In this document: positions 1 through 9,041 of the stretch, piece by piece
How the letters are laid out: every line of letters begins with the position of its first letter
Position numbering within the stretch: position 1 is the stretch's first letter
Assembly: GCF_051251085.1 (NCBI RefSeq)
Contig: NZ_JBPCZH010000003.1
Location: 62,001-126,000, forward strand
DNA from: Cernens ardua
GTDB lineage: Bacteria; Pseudomonadota; Gammaproteobacteria; Pseudomonadales; Halomonadaceae
Direction: 5' to 3'
Length of the DNA: 64,000 nt
Position numbers and translations under genes: made by a program
The notes under the pieces: generated by a model
Databases searched by the model: none
Seen by the model: the letters and a program-made list of their open reading frames with translations, nothing else
What the model was told of the DNA's origin: nothing

Positions 1-125
1 GCCGAAGTTGCATTCTGCCAACGTTTGTCGGTCTGCGAACCGGCGCCTCCACTACAGGCAGTTAACATACTGGAGAGTGTGATTAATCCAATCGCTGCAA
101 TAGTCGTTGTTTTATGCTTTATCAT
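1..125 (-). CDS. Lipoprotein, N-terminal part only
   Basis: The reading frame opens at an ATG (complement of 123-125) and runs off the left edge of the window, so only about 41 residues are visible. They form a typical lipoprotein signal: a basic N-terminus (MIKHKTTT), a hydrophobic core and the lipobox LTAC at about residues 21-24, followed by a Gly/Ser linker. The mature part is too short to name a family; a substrate-binding protein or a small envelope lipoprotein are both possible. No clear Shine-Dalgarno was identified upstream. It is the first gene of a minus-strand unit continuing outside the window. Confidence 0.6.
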   Translation of the reverse strand, partial: MIKHKTTTIAAIGLITLSSMLTACSGGAGSQTDKRWQNATS

Positions 126-573
126 GACCTTCAACTCATGAGATATAAAGGAAATATCAAATCACCAAAGCCTTGATGTACCGAGTATCTCTTACAGACA
201 TCTCCTCTTTTATCAGGCATTTCTGCAAGGTGATATTATCAACAGGGCTGTGATCATCTGGTCTATTCGTAGATAACATGCTCTATCCCAAAAGGCATAT
301 CTTGTAATGACAAAACGTCGATTTCGTGACAGCCACGTGACATTTCCATGACACCCATCATTCTTGTCGGGCATATTCAAGAGAATGAAGAAAATAACTC
401 TCGGTCCAGGCCAAATACTGTCAACCCATAACGTCTTGTATGATTAAGCCTATTAAGTAATAGCACGTTATTATAGGAATATCTAAAAACAAGAGTGATA
501 TGCACGAATATTGTGAAATCTTTCTCTCATACCTTGATTGCCTGCTCCGGAACTATAATTCACTTTTCAAATA
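126..573. other. Intergenic region, no gene seen
   Basis: About 450 bases between the lipoprotein start and the end of the methyltransferase gene. It is AT-rich and must hold the promoter of the minus-strand lipoprotein. A short forward frame from 500 to 685 overlaps the methyltransferase antisense and has no coding character. No RNA gene or strong hairpin was recognised. Confidence 0.5.
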
Positions 574-1521
574 TCAGTACTTCACCTTTTCGGCAATACA
601 TTTAATATATTCAGGCCCTATCCCACAACAACCTCCAATAGCGGTTGCTCCAGACTTTATCCACGCTTCTGCAAGTATGGCATAGCGTTCTGGTACAAGA
701 TCTTTTCGAAGAGCGGTTATTTCCTCATTTGCCCCTTCCTCATCATGCTCATCCACGAAGGCATTCGCATAGGCACCCAACGCTAATGTCATGCCCTGTT
801 CTTCGAGAAAATCCTTTGCAAAGATCAGCGCACGGGAGATAACTTCAGGCTGGCTGCAGTTGAACAAGAGCCTTTCAACCCCAGCTGCATCGGCCAATCG
901 AATGGCGTCTTCCAGAGATTCTCCCGAACGAAGCACGGGTACAGGATGCTCGGGTATTGGTTGTTGGCCGAGAGGAGAATCCTCCAACGTAAAGGAGAGC
1001 CACACCGGTATTTCGCTTGTCTGAAGCAAGCGGGTGACTTCCCTGGCTTCAGACAATGAGCTCGTTGTTTCAGCCAGCCAGATATCCACGTAAGGCGCCA
1101 TGACATCCACAAGCACTTGATGAATATCACGGGCAGCCTCTTCATCGAACAAGTCGGGACGATAGGAGCCCATTGCAGGCGGTAGCGAGCCAGCCACTTT
1201 TACCCAATGGGGCGCACTGTCAGCTTCCTTACGAGCTATCTTGGCCGCCAACTGTGCCAAGCGTGCTCCATCTTGTCGAAAACGTTCCTCGCCCAAATGG
1301 AAGGGAACTACTGCATAATTATTGGCCGTAATGACTTGAGCACCTGCCTGAATAAAATTGCGGTGCGCATGGGCGACAGATTCCGGTGACTCATATAACG
1401 CTAGCGCTGACCACTCAGGTTGACGAAAAGGTGCTCCCATTCGTTCCAGTTCACGGCCCATGCCGCCATCAAGCACTATCGTAGAGGTGGACAAGTCATT
1501 TTGATCAGCTGGTTTGGGCAT
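574..1521 (-). CDS. Homocysteine S-methyltransferase family protein
   Basis: A 315-residue zinc-dependent methyltransferase of the MmuM/BHMT/MetH-N family, which moves a methyl group from a donor such as S-methylmethionine to homocysteine to make methionine in the cytoplasm. The barrel begins with the LDGGMGREL motif (about 17-25). The zinc ligands are visible as FNCSQ (Cys222) and the C-terminal GGCCG pair (Cys298, Cys299). Length matches MmuM (about 310), but similarity to MmuM is moderate, so the donor is uncertain. The ATG at 1521 has AAGAGAG six bases upstream. It is divergent from the regulator-methyltransferase fusion at 1669 across about 150 bases, so the two may be co-regulated. Confidence 0.85.
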   Translation of the reverse strand: MPKPADQNDLSTSTIVLDGGMGRELERMGAPFRQPEWSALALYESPESVAHAHRNFIQAGAQVITANNYAVVPFHLGEERFRQDGARLAQLAAKIARKEADSAPHWVKVAGSLPPAMGSYRPDLFDEEAARDIHQVLVDVMAPYVDIWLAETTSSLSEAREVTRLLQTSEIPVWLSFTLEDSPLGQQPIPEHPVPVLRSGESLEDAIRLADAAGVERLLFNCSQPEVISRALIFAKDFLEEQGMTLALGAYANAFVDEHDEEGANEEITALRKDLVPERYAILAEAWIKSGATAIGGCCGIGPEYIKCIAEKVKY

Positions 1522-1668
1522 GGATACTCTCTTTAGGGCTTGTGGCTAACGTACATGTATCGCCAAAATGAACAACAAAAATATAAGCAAGAGGGGGCAG
1601 CAGAATAGTTGACGACAGGTCTTGTTCTATTTACCGTACAGATATATTCATCTTAAGGAACAATGTCC

Positions 1669-3654
1669 ATGGATTACCCTCTTGCCACCACCGATGACCT
1701 TCGCGAAAAAGTATCATATACACTGCGCCAAACCCGTGTTTCCAAAGGTCTCTCTCTTAATGGATTAGCAGAGAAGAGCGGTATAGGCAAGGCGACTCTT
1801 TCAGGTATCGAACGTGGCGAGGGTAATCCTACCATTGAAACGCTGTGGAATTTAGCCAAGGCTCTCGATGTTCCTTTCGGTGAACTGTTGGGCAAAGACT
1901 CAGAAAGCACGGTCACCTCACTTCAGAAGGGAATCAAAGTGGAGCTGGTTGATAAGCAGGCCGGCAAACAACGCATCGAGACCTATCTGCTGGATATCAC
2001 CAATCATCAACGCCGCCTGGCAGATCCTCACATGGAGGGTGTCAGTGAAAACATACTGGTGCTCAAAGGGCAATTACTGACAGGGCCAGTAGATGCCCCC
2101 GCTCTGGTAAACACGGGGCAACACTATACCTTCAAGTCGGACACGCCCCATATTTATCAAGGGGTCAGTGATCAATGTCGAGCGTTAGTGTCAGTGGTAT
2201 ATCCTTCGCACGACAAGCAGTCTCCCCATATCTCGGAAGAGTATTATAGCCCGTGGCCTCATACCGACGATGACTGGGATGGCCTGATTCGCAGAATAGA
2301 ACGTATCAGCCTCGAAATTACCCATGGTATTACGACAGCCTGTGTCCACTTCGCTGACTGTGAACTGGAACCTGAACTTGCCCTGAAAGCACTTGAAGAG
2401 AGGTTGCAGAAAAATCGTGTGCCTACCGATTACCTCCCTCTGCGTCTGGTATTCGATAAGTATCCGATGATGGTTTTCCTACGTCATGAAGGCTACCACG
2501 AACCACTGCAACAACTCACACATGACGCGTTCATTGATGGAAATATCCGCTTGGCGAATCGAGGGTTGGAAACCTATCGCCCCCTTACGCCCAGTGAGGC
2601 AGATAAACTTCACCAGAGTGCAGGAAGCGCTATCGTCAGTGAAGCCACGCTGGCAGCGGAAGTGTTGACTCGCCATAACCAGCCTACAGTACCCAAGCAG
2701 GCGGCCCCCTCTTTCGTGAAAAGTAACGTCAATGCGCAGCACAGTGATGAGCATATGTTCGAGGACCGTATCAGTGTTGATGATTACGCTGCCTACGAAT
2801 TGGTACACCCGGCGTATGCCAAACAAGCCGTAGCTGTAGCCGCTGAACTACGGTCTCATCTAAGCACACCTGTCGCCAATATCATTGATGTGGGGACAGG
2901 TCCCGGGTTACCACTCAAAATGATTCTAGAGATGCTGCCTTCCTTGCAGGTAACCGCGGTAGATCCAAGCCGTGTGGCCTTCGCTCACCTTCAGGTTCTG
3001 TTCAAGGATTACGCCAACGTCACACCTTTATGCGAAAGCATCACGGCCATGAACCCCACCCATCACTTTCAGGGAGCAACCTCCATAGGTGCCTCACATC
3101 ATCTGAATACATTGGATTTTCTGGTCTCTACGCGTGATCAACTCGAAACCGGGGCCCATTTCTTCGTTTCAGATGAAATGATCAAGCCATTCAAATCCAT
3201 CAAACAACGAACGCTCAATCTGATTTGTCACCACTTGCGTTATATCGCAGATATCATGATTGATGTTTCTCTTGAAGGGCTGACGGCTGCAGAAGCGACA
3301 CTGGTCACCCTTATTCAGCAGCAGGTTCCCCTCGCCCTGCATGAAGCCCACTCAGGTAATCAGGTGGCGGCAGAAAGGCGTGTACGTGAACTTTATCAAA
3401 GCATCAAAGCACTAGAGCTGCCCAACCCGGTTTCACATCCCTCAATTTCTTTCTATAGGCTGCATGTGCTGGAGTTGGAGGCGCTGGTGGCGGGTATGGA
3501 TTATGAGGTTGAACAGAAAACCTATCCTCAGCGTTTTCATGAACTCGCACGTCGCGCTGGCTTTGAGATGATCAAACACCAACGGCTGTATGCCACACAT
3601 GGCGATGATCACTGGGATGCAGGAACGCATTTGTTCGTATTGAAAACACTATGA
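1669..3654 (+). CDS. XRE-type regulator fused to a SAM-dependent methyltransferase
   Basis: A cytoplasmic multidomain protein of about 661 residues. Residues about 10-70 are an XRE/Cro helix-turn-helix (SLNGLAEKSGIGKATLSGIE). A cupin-like segment follows (about 120-180). A middle region of unknown fold spans about 200-350. A class I methyltransferase occupies the C-terminal third with the SAM loop IIDVGTGPG near residue 404. Two in-frame ATGs exist: that at 1663 lies only 3 bases after the AAGGA box, that at 1669 lies 9 bases after it, so 1669 is preferred. It overlaps azlC by four bases, which points to coupled translation. The cupin could sense an amino-acid-like ligand; the methyl acceptor is unknown. 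Confidence 0.8.
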   Translation: MDYPLATTDDLREKVSYTLRQTRVSKGLSLNGLAEKSGIGKATLSGIERGEGNPTIETLWNLAKALDVPFGELLGKDSESTVTSLQKGIKVELVDKQAGKQRIETYLLDITNHQRRLADPHMEGVSENILVLKGQLLTGPVDAPALVNTGQHYTFKSDTPHIYQGVSDQCRALVSVVYPSHDKQSPHISEEYYSPWPHTDDDWDGLIRRIERISLEITHGITTACVHFADCELEPELALKALEERLQKNRVPTDYLPLRLVFDKYPMMVFLRHEGYHEPLQQLTHDAFIDGNIRLANRGLETYRPLTPSEADKLHQSAGSAIVSEATLAAEVLTRHNQPTVPKQAAPSFVKSNVNAQHSDEHMFEDRISVDDYAAYELVHPAYAKQAVAVAAELRSHLSTPVANIIDVGTGPGLPLKMILEMLPSLQVTAVDPSRVAFAHLQVLFKDYANVTPLCESITAMNPTHHFQGATSIGASHHLNTLDFLVSTRDQLETGAHFFVSDEMIKPFKSIKQRTLNLICHHLRYIADIMIDVSLEGLTAAEATLVTLIQQQVPLALHEAHSGNQVAAERRVRELYQSIKALELPNPVSHPSISFYRLHVLELEALVAGMDYEVEQKTYPQRFHELARRAGFEMIKHQRLYATHGDDHWDAGTHLFVLKTL

Positions 3655-4412
3655 GTACAATGAATCCATCTTCCGAGGGAATATTACGATCTGGTTTTCT
3701 GGCCGCTCTTCCTATTGTACTCGGTTACTTGCCCATTTCATTTGCCTTTGGCGTCGCAGGGGCAGCGCATGACATGAGCTATTCCAGTGTCATAGCCATG
3801 TCGGCACTGGTATTTGCCGGTGCAAGTCAGTTTGTACTGTTGACGACATTGGCCAGTGGTGGTTCGTGGCTGCTGGTCATTGGGCTCTGTACGCTGATGG
3901 ACTTCCGCCATATCTTCTACGGCACCATTTTGAAAGACAAGATCCCCTTCAGCACTGGTAAACGCTTTATCGCCGCTTTTTTCATGACGGATGAAGTCTT
4001 CGCTACTGCCTTGGTCAAATCCGCGTCTATCAAAGAAACACAGCGTGAGAAATGGGTTTTAGTGGTGGGATTAGTCGCTTATCTGTCGTGGGTGATAGCG
4101 ACTTGCTTTGGTATTTATTTGGGAAACGAGATCAGTTCGGCTTTTCCACTGACCATGCAAGTGATGCTTTTCTCCCTACCGGCACTTTTTCTATTGCTTT
4201 CCTATGAATGCCTTAGCAAGGATAACGTCTTGTCGCTTCTTGTAGCAGCGGTCGTCTCGGCAACGTGTCTGTTATTACATTGGCATAACCTGACACTGGT
4301 ACTGGGTGGCCTTAGCGGTGCACTAGTGGGGCTTTTCCACAATGGTAATGGTGATGATAACGGGCAAACACTCAAGCCAACCGATACTAGTCCAGATAAT
4401 ATGAGCTTTTAG
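3651..4412 (+). CDS. azlC: AzlC family amino-acid exporter subunit
   Basis: A 253-residue inner-membrane protein with about six hydrophobic segments. The family signature is clear near the N-terminus (LGYLPISFAFGVA) with the conserved AGASQF and DFRH motifs at about 60 and 83. AzlC and AzlD together export branched-chain amino acids. The ATG overlaps the stop of the upstream regulator-methyltransferase gene (ATGA), and azlD starts four bases after its stop, so all three form one operon and the fused regulator probably controls export. The last 25 residues are polar and likely cytoplasmic. Confidence 0.92.
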   Translation: MSTMNPSSEGILRSGFLAALPIVLGYLPISFAFGVAGAAHDMSYSSVIAMSALVFAGASQFVLLTTLASGGSWLLVIGLCTLMDFRHIFYGTILKDKIPFSTGKRFIAAFFMTDEVFATALVKSASIKETQREKWVLVVGLVAYLSWVIATCFGIYLGNEISSAFPLTMQVMLFSLPALFLLLSYECLSKDNVLSLLVAAVVSATCLLLHWHNLTLVLGGLSGALVGLFHNGNGDDNGQTLKPTDTSPDNMSF

Positions 4413-4416
4413 TCCC

Positions 4417-4767
4417 ATGTTTACTCACTCTGCCCTGCCTGCCATCATCCTGATGGGGTTAATAACCTACTCTTTCCGACTATTGCCTTTTTTGATGAGG
4501 CGTCCAACCAACGAGCTTTTTGGACCACGCATTAATCGTGCCTTGAATGCACTAGGGCCCTCACTGCTTGTTTCAATAGCCATGATGGTGATTATCCCGG
4601 ACATCACCGATAAATATCATGCTTCCATAGGTGCGCTCGTACTCCTTTGTATCGCATTGGTGCTGGTCATAGTCGTCCATCGCATCGTCAAAAGCGTAGG
4701 GCTTTCCATTATTGCCGCCATGGTGATATACGGAATATTTCTCTACTCGGGATGGTTTGATTTCTAG
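4417..4767 (+). CDS. azlD: AzlD family transporter small subunit
   Basis: A 116-residue membrane protein with about four hydrophobic helices and the AzlD-type N-terminus (ILMGLITYSFRLLPFLM). Its length is normal for the family. It directly follows azlC and supplies the small subunit of the branched-chain amino acid exporter. No other gene follows on this strand; a long imperfect hairpin lies 60 bases downstream. Confidence 0.9.
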   Translation: MFTHSALPAIILMGLITYSFRLLPFLMRRPTNELFGPRINRALNALGPSLLVSIAMMVIIPDITDKYHASIGALVLLCIALVLVIVVHRIVKSVGLSIIAAMVIYGIFLYSGWFDF

Positions 4768-4824
4768 CCGATGCGATAGTGCAGTACGTGTGAGCATTGA
4801 ACGACAATTTAGCCCTACTGAAAA

Positions 4825-4890
4825 TTACCCCCAGAGTAAACAACAGTCATCATCACATTTGCTGTGACATGACACTTTTACCTGGGGGCA
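4825..4890. other. Long imperfect hairpin between convergent genes
   Basis: The run CCCCCAGAGTAAA (4828-4840) can pair with TTTACCTGGGGG (4877-4888) with one bulge, closing a loop of about 36 bases. It sits between the ends of azlD (plus) and a receptor gene (minus). There is no clean T-run, so it may be a weak bidirectional terminator or an mRNA-end stabiliser rather than a classical terminator. Confidence 0.35.
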
Positions 4891-4967
4891 ATCAACATCC
4901 GATTGTTTTAATTGTATTTACACGTCATCAAAGCATTACTCTTTCCCTTGGATATAAGCCAACGCGA

Positions 4968-7712
4968 TCAGAAAGCCCAATGCAGACTCGTGTAAACAGA
5001 GCGTCCCATCAGGTCGTAATACATGGGTACATACCCTTCTGAAAACATACTATATTGTGTCGTAAAGGGTGGTTTACGATTGAAAATATTGGTCATTCCT
5101 ACCGTAATTTGGGGTCCATGCCTGAATTGATAGGCAAGGTTGCCGTCCCACGTAGTGTATGAGGCCACCCGGTTATGGTGTCCCACCCCGTTGCTCATGT
5201 CACGGAAACCGGTACGGTAATGATTAACGATACCGGCCTGCCAGCCCCCTTTACTCCAACTCAACGTTACAACATGTTGCCAACGATAGTTAACCTGTTC
5301 ACCGTTGGAGTCATAGCCCATCTCATTGATGGTTTTACCATTCTGGCTTTGGCTATATTTATTGACATAGGTACCATTCAAACTGATCCCCCAGGTGCCC
5401 CAGTCAGTAGGAAGGAAGTAGCTACCCGCGACATCAACCCCGTTTTCCTGCAAATTGCCCACGTTCTGATAAAAGTTGTCGATGCTGGTGATATGACCGG
5501 ATGCATCACGGTTGATCATGCCTGGCTCATTATCCAGAACATATTGTGCATCCGGTTGTACAATCTCTTTATCAATACGTACCCACCATAGATCCACACT
5601 GGTTGTCAGATTGTGAATCGGCTGCACAACCATGCCTAGCGTCCAGTTTTTGGCACTTTCGGGCTGAAGATTCTTGTTCCCACCCTGTTTCAGATTGAAT
5701 TGGGTATAACAATTGGCGCGATCCGATTGATCCGGACCATTGGGACAAAACTGGGGATCATAATAGCCTGTCCCGGTTTCGGTAATCAGCTCTGAACCAT
5801 CTGATTGCGTTAGAGAAGGCACACGGAATCCCTTACCATATGATCCTCTAAAGACAACCTGATCGATAGGTTGATAACGGAAAGACACCTTGGGCGTGGT
5901 TTTACTCGCAAATCCTTCATACTTGTTGAACCGGTCAGATAAGGTCAGCGACAAGGCATCCGTCACAGGCACATTTAACTCAGCCCACACGCTGCCATGA
6001 TTACGTGATGCGTGTACCCCTTGCCCTGCAGAGATGCCGGTAGAGAAATCCTCGTCGGCCAAATGGCTCACCAGACTATTGATCTTTTCGTGGGCGGCAT
6101 CCGCTCCCAGTGCTACATCGACAGGCCCGGCACCAAACCAGTCACCAAGGGAATGACCAACGTGTCCATCCCAATTGTAGCTTTGGTATTTGGCAGTCCA
6201 GACGCGCCCGTGAATTTCCGTATTTTTCCATGCCTGATACTCCTCGGGAGTCGAAGGGTAGGCGTACGGATTGATAAGCCCATTTTCAATGCCTTGCATG
6301 ATTTGGAAGGCATTTGCATATCCATGATCAAGGCTCTGGTGGAGGCTACTCACGTTGTAGTAAGCAGCAGTATCATAATTCCACCCTGCAAGATGATCCC
6401 CTTTCAACTCGAACATCACCCGCTTGGCATCATTGGTATTGCTCTGCAAACGATCACCCAAAGGCACGGAGCGCAAATACAGGGTATTTCCCTGATACGT
6501 GGGCGCCGCATTATTAGGCATTACATCGGAAGGTGCAGATTTTACGTTATTGCGACTACGCCCCCAGTATGCCGACAAAATACCGGTATTATGCTCACTT
6601 AACTTGAAAGTACCGGCAGTATAGAGGGAGGTTTTCTCTGTTGGAGCAATAATCCAGACATTATTGGATGCATTAAAATAACAGCTACCACTATCTTCGA
6701 TCTGATGATGACCATCACTACATGCATTGCTCGCGGCAACAGCATTGATACTGGCTGGAAGGTTATAAAGGCTCTCTCCAGACACACCCTGCCCAATATC
6801 GTCCTGCCGAAAATAACCGCGGTTATTGCTATTGATGCTGTTGGTCTTTTGATAAGTTAGCGTACCCAACACATTGTAACCATCGCGGTTGATATCCCCT
6901 GTACCCCAGGTAAAGCCATAATCACGGCTCTGACCGCCACCACTGTGGGTAGGCGTAGAGAGGTTTGAATCTACCGTCAATCCCTGATAATTCTGCTTCG
7001 TAATAAAGTTGATGACACCGCCGATAGCATCGGAGCCATAGAGCGCAGAAGCACCATCGCGAAGTATCTCCACGCGCTGGATAGCAGCGAATGGGATGGT
7101 ATTCAGGTCCGGGGCATTCCCTGTTGCAGCATCCGGCGGCAAACGGCGGCCATTCAGTAGAACAAGCGTATATTGAGAACCCAAACCACGCATATTAGCC
7201 GAGGATACGCCATTGGTATTTTGCCCAGTGGTGCCTGCAGAAGTACCCCCTGCACCGTTATTGGCCGTGATTCGATCCATCAATTGGTCTACGTTGGTAA
7301 CCCCCTGCTTGCGCATGTCACTCATCTGAATAACGGTAACGGGAACCGCGGTTTCGGCATCAGGGGTTGCTATAGCACTGCCTGTGACCGTTACATTCTG
7401 CAAACGTTGCGATGAGGATGCCGCTGATGAAACGGAGGCCGCAGAAGCGGGTGCTGCGGGTGCTGCGGGTGCTGCGGGTGCTGCGGGTGCTGCGGGTGCT
7501 GCGGGTGCTGCTATTGTGGCGCCAGCAGCCGTGGGAGTGGAAGTGGAATCGGTGCTTTGTGCACTGGCCTGTGAAACAGGGAAAATCACGCCCAGCAATA
7601 GCGCAGAAACAGAGGACGTCAGCATTAAACGATGATGGATACCGGTAATACGGATACCACTACCCTGTACCTTCAAAAGACTCGAAGGCTCTTTTTTATG
7701 CGATTTTTTCAT
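4968..7712 (-). CDS. TonB-dependent outer-membrane receptor with Ala-Ala-Pro linker
   Basis: A 914-residue receptor. A long signal peptide ends near ASAQS (about 50). Residues about 65-95 are a low-complexity linker of AAP repeats. The TonB box LQNVTVTG follows at about 105, then a plug domain with NMRGLG and the LLNGRR and SALYGSDAIGGVINFIT motifs, and a beta barrel ending in an aromatic residue (HWAF). It imports an unknown substrate using energy from TonB-ExbBD. Two paralogues lie at 23398 and 26525. The ATG has AAGGGAA about nine bases upstream. The family is broad, and the substrate cannot be read from the sequence. Confidence 0.9.
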   Translation of the reverse strand: MKKSHKKEPSSLLKVQGSGIRITGIHHRLMLTSSVSALLLGVIFPVSQASAQSTDSTSTPTAAGATIAAPAAPAAPAAPAAPAAPAAPASAASVSSAASSSQRLQNVTVTGSAIATPDAETAVPVTVIQMSDMRKQGVTNVDQLMDRITANNGAGGTSAGTTGQNTNGVSSANMRGLGSQYTLVLLNGRRLPPDAATGNAPDLNTIPFAAIQRVEILRDGASALYGSDAIGGVINFITKQNYQGLTVDSNLSTPTHSGGGQSRDYGFTWGTGDINRDGYNVLGTLTYQKTNSINSNNRGYFRQDDIGQGVSGESLYNLPASINAVAASNACSDGHHQIEDSGSCYFNASNNVWIIAPTEKTSLYTAGTFKLSEHNTGILSAYWGRSRNNVKSAPSDVMPNNAAPTYQGNTLYLRSVPLGDRLQSNTNDAKRVMFELKGDHLAGWNYDTAAYYNVSSLHQSLDHGYANAFQIMQGIENGLINPYAYPSTPEEYQAWKNTEIHGRVWTAKYQSYNWDGHVGHSLGDWFGAGPVDVALGADAAHEKINSLVSHLADEDFSTGISAGQGVHASRNHGSVWAELNVPVTDALSLTLSDRFNKYEGFASKTTPKVSFRYQPIDQVVFRGSYGKGFRVPSLTQSDGSELITETGTGYYDPQFCPNGPDQSDRANCYTQFNLKQGGNKNLQPESAKNWTLGMVVQPIHNLTTSVDLWWVRIDKEIVQPDAQYVLDNEPGMINRDASGHITSIDNFYQNVGNLQENGVDVAGSYFLPTDWGTWGISLNGTYVNKYSQSQNGKTINEMGYDSNGEQVNYRWQHVVTLSWSKGGWQAGIVNHYRTGFRDMSNGVGHHNRVASYTTWDGNLAYQFRHGPQITVGMTNIFNRKPPFTTQYSMFSEGYVPMYYDLMGRSVYTSLHWAF
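7447..7509 (-). repeat. Seven perfect 9-bp tandem repeats coding Ala-Ala-Pro
   Basis: The plus-strand unit GCGGGTGCT is repeated seven times without error inside the receptor gene and encodes (AAP)n in the minus-strand frame. Because the unit is a multiple of three, copy-number slippage would change linker length without breaking the gene. Confidence 0.9.
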
Positions 7713-7903
7713 TATGGACTATTCCCTTGATGGTCATGTTTTTTCGTTTTTATGCAACCACCGAAGCGCTATAGCGGCTTCGCTTTAAACATTACTGCTA
7801 CTTTTTTATTTTAAAAAAGGTATTTGAGACGACAGGTTTTTATTCGCTCATCACAGTAGTGTAAACAGTCTAGGCAAGACTAAAGTCATCGTAATCCAAA
7901 TAA

Positions 7904-7946
7904 AAATAAAAGGCTGCCTTTTATTTGCCTGTTTTCACCGGCAGGC
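7904..7946 (-). terminator. Tandem hairpins downstream of LysR gene
   Basis: The first stem is AAATAAAAGG with CCTTTTATTT (7904-7913 and 7917-7926, three-base loop). The second is GCCTG with CAGGC (7927-7931 and 7942-7946), next to an A-run (7948-7955) that reads as a T-run on the minus strand. Both fit termination of the minus-strand LysR gene. Confidence 0.5.
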
Positions 7947-7986
7947 ATAAAAAAAGAGGGACTTTGACAAGTCAGTATTATGAGAA

Positions 7987-8916
7987 TTATTTCTCCCCAT
8001 TAATATCGGTACGTAACCACTTTATTTGTTGATGGAATATATCGATAAACATTGACATGGCATGTGTAAGGGAGCATTTACGCGGATAACACAGCCCTAA
8101 TACACCGGGCTGTAATATTTTATCCTTCAGCGGTATAAAATGAATGCGACCAGCGTCCTGGGGAGACTCGACATCCAGCTCTCCCAATATCGAAATACCA
8201 ATACCGCGTAAAATCATCTCACGGGTCAATTCAATCGTATTGGACGTCCCCATGCCCTTGATGGTCACTCCAGCAGCTTCCTCCAACATTTTGAACTGAT
8301 AATGAAGCTGTAATGGCGCGCCCGGTAAAATGACATCGTGATGATATTGCACTAAATCTGCGAACCGTATGCTTTCTCGGTGTGAAAGCTCATGACCCGC
8401 GGGTACACAAACCCCCAGCCGCACTTCCCGCTGAAGTATAACAGCGATATCACTGAGGGGAGAAGGATTCAGCATAAGGCCAAGGTCCAATCGTCCTTCG
8501 ACCAGGCCGCGCCCAACCTCTTCATTCGATAGAACACTGACCTCCGTAAAAATACCGGGAAAACGTTTTCTCATCTCTTCAAGTACATCCGGCAGTATTT
8601 GCCGTGATGTAGCTCCGATGACCCCGATGTTAATCTTGCCTCGACGATATCCGCTCAAATCATCAATGTGTCGGCAGATAGAGCTGTATTGGCGCTGCCA
8701 ATCCTGAGCGCCTTTCATCAAAGCCTCACCCGCAGGACTAAGCTGCATGCCCTGCGAAGATCGGCTAAAGAGCGTCACACCCAACTGTTCTTCAGCATTA
8801 AGAATCTGCCGATCGATTGCTGATGCCGATACATTCAAATATTCAGAGGCCTTACGTATAGAGCCGTGCTTCGCCACTTCTACAAAGTAGATCAACATCT
8901 TGGAGAAGGGAGTCAT
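7987..8916 (-). CDS. LysR family transcriptional regulator
   Basis: About 309 residues when started at the ATG whose product begins MTPFSKMLIYF. A 21-codon upstream extension from 8979 lacks LysR similarity and is not used. The winged helix-turn-helix (GSIRKASEYLNVSASAIDRQI) occupies residues about 15-40, followed by the usual two-lobed effector-binding domain. It is divergent from the catabolic cluster beginning at 9042, the classic arrangement in which the LysR protein activates the neighbouring operon in response to a pathway substrate. The effector is unknown. Confidence 0.88.
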   Translation of the reverse strand: MTPFSKMLIYFVEVAKHGSIRKASEYLNVSASAIDRQILNAEEQLGVTLFSRSSQGMQLSPAGEALMKGAQDWQRQYSSICRHIDDLSGYRRGKINIGVIGATSRQILPDVLEEMRKRFPGIFTEVSVLSNEEVGRGLVEGRLDLGLMLNPSPLSDIAVILQREVRLGVCVPAGHELSHRESIRFADLVQYHHDVILPGAPLQLHYQFKMLEEAAGVTIKGMGTSNTIELTREMILRGIGISILGELDVESPQDAGRIHFIPLKDKILQPGVLGLCYPRKCSLTHAMSMFIDIFHQQIKWLRTDINGEK

Positions 8917-9041
8917 AGGGCGTTCTCTTTTTTGCAACGGTTCGTTATAAATAATGCGTTTGAAGTTTACACCATACACTACGATGATCTATGAAATAAA
9001 AATAATGTTATAACCTGTGCCAGCCCTGACAGAGGCAAATC
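8917..9041. promoter_or_regulatory. Divergent promoter region with candidate LysR sites
   Basis: The 125-base gap between the divergent LysR and reductase genes contains GTTATAA at 8944-8950 and the perfect palindrome GTTATAAC at 9007-9014. These AT-rich repeated half-sites are in the right place for LysR binding. The assignment rests only on position and symmetry. Confidence 0.35.

Noticed and set aside
5175..6602. Long plus-strand open frames opposite the first receptor gene
   Set aside because: They are antisense to a receptor with clear domains, have no ribosome-binding sites and resemble no protein.
7412..7648. GC-rich repeat as a CRISPR-like or RNA repeat
   Set aside because: The 9-bp units have no spacers and encode Ala-Ala-Pro in frame inside a receptor gene.
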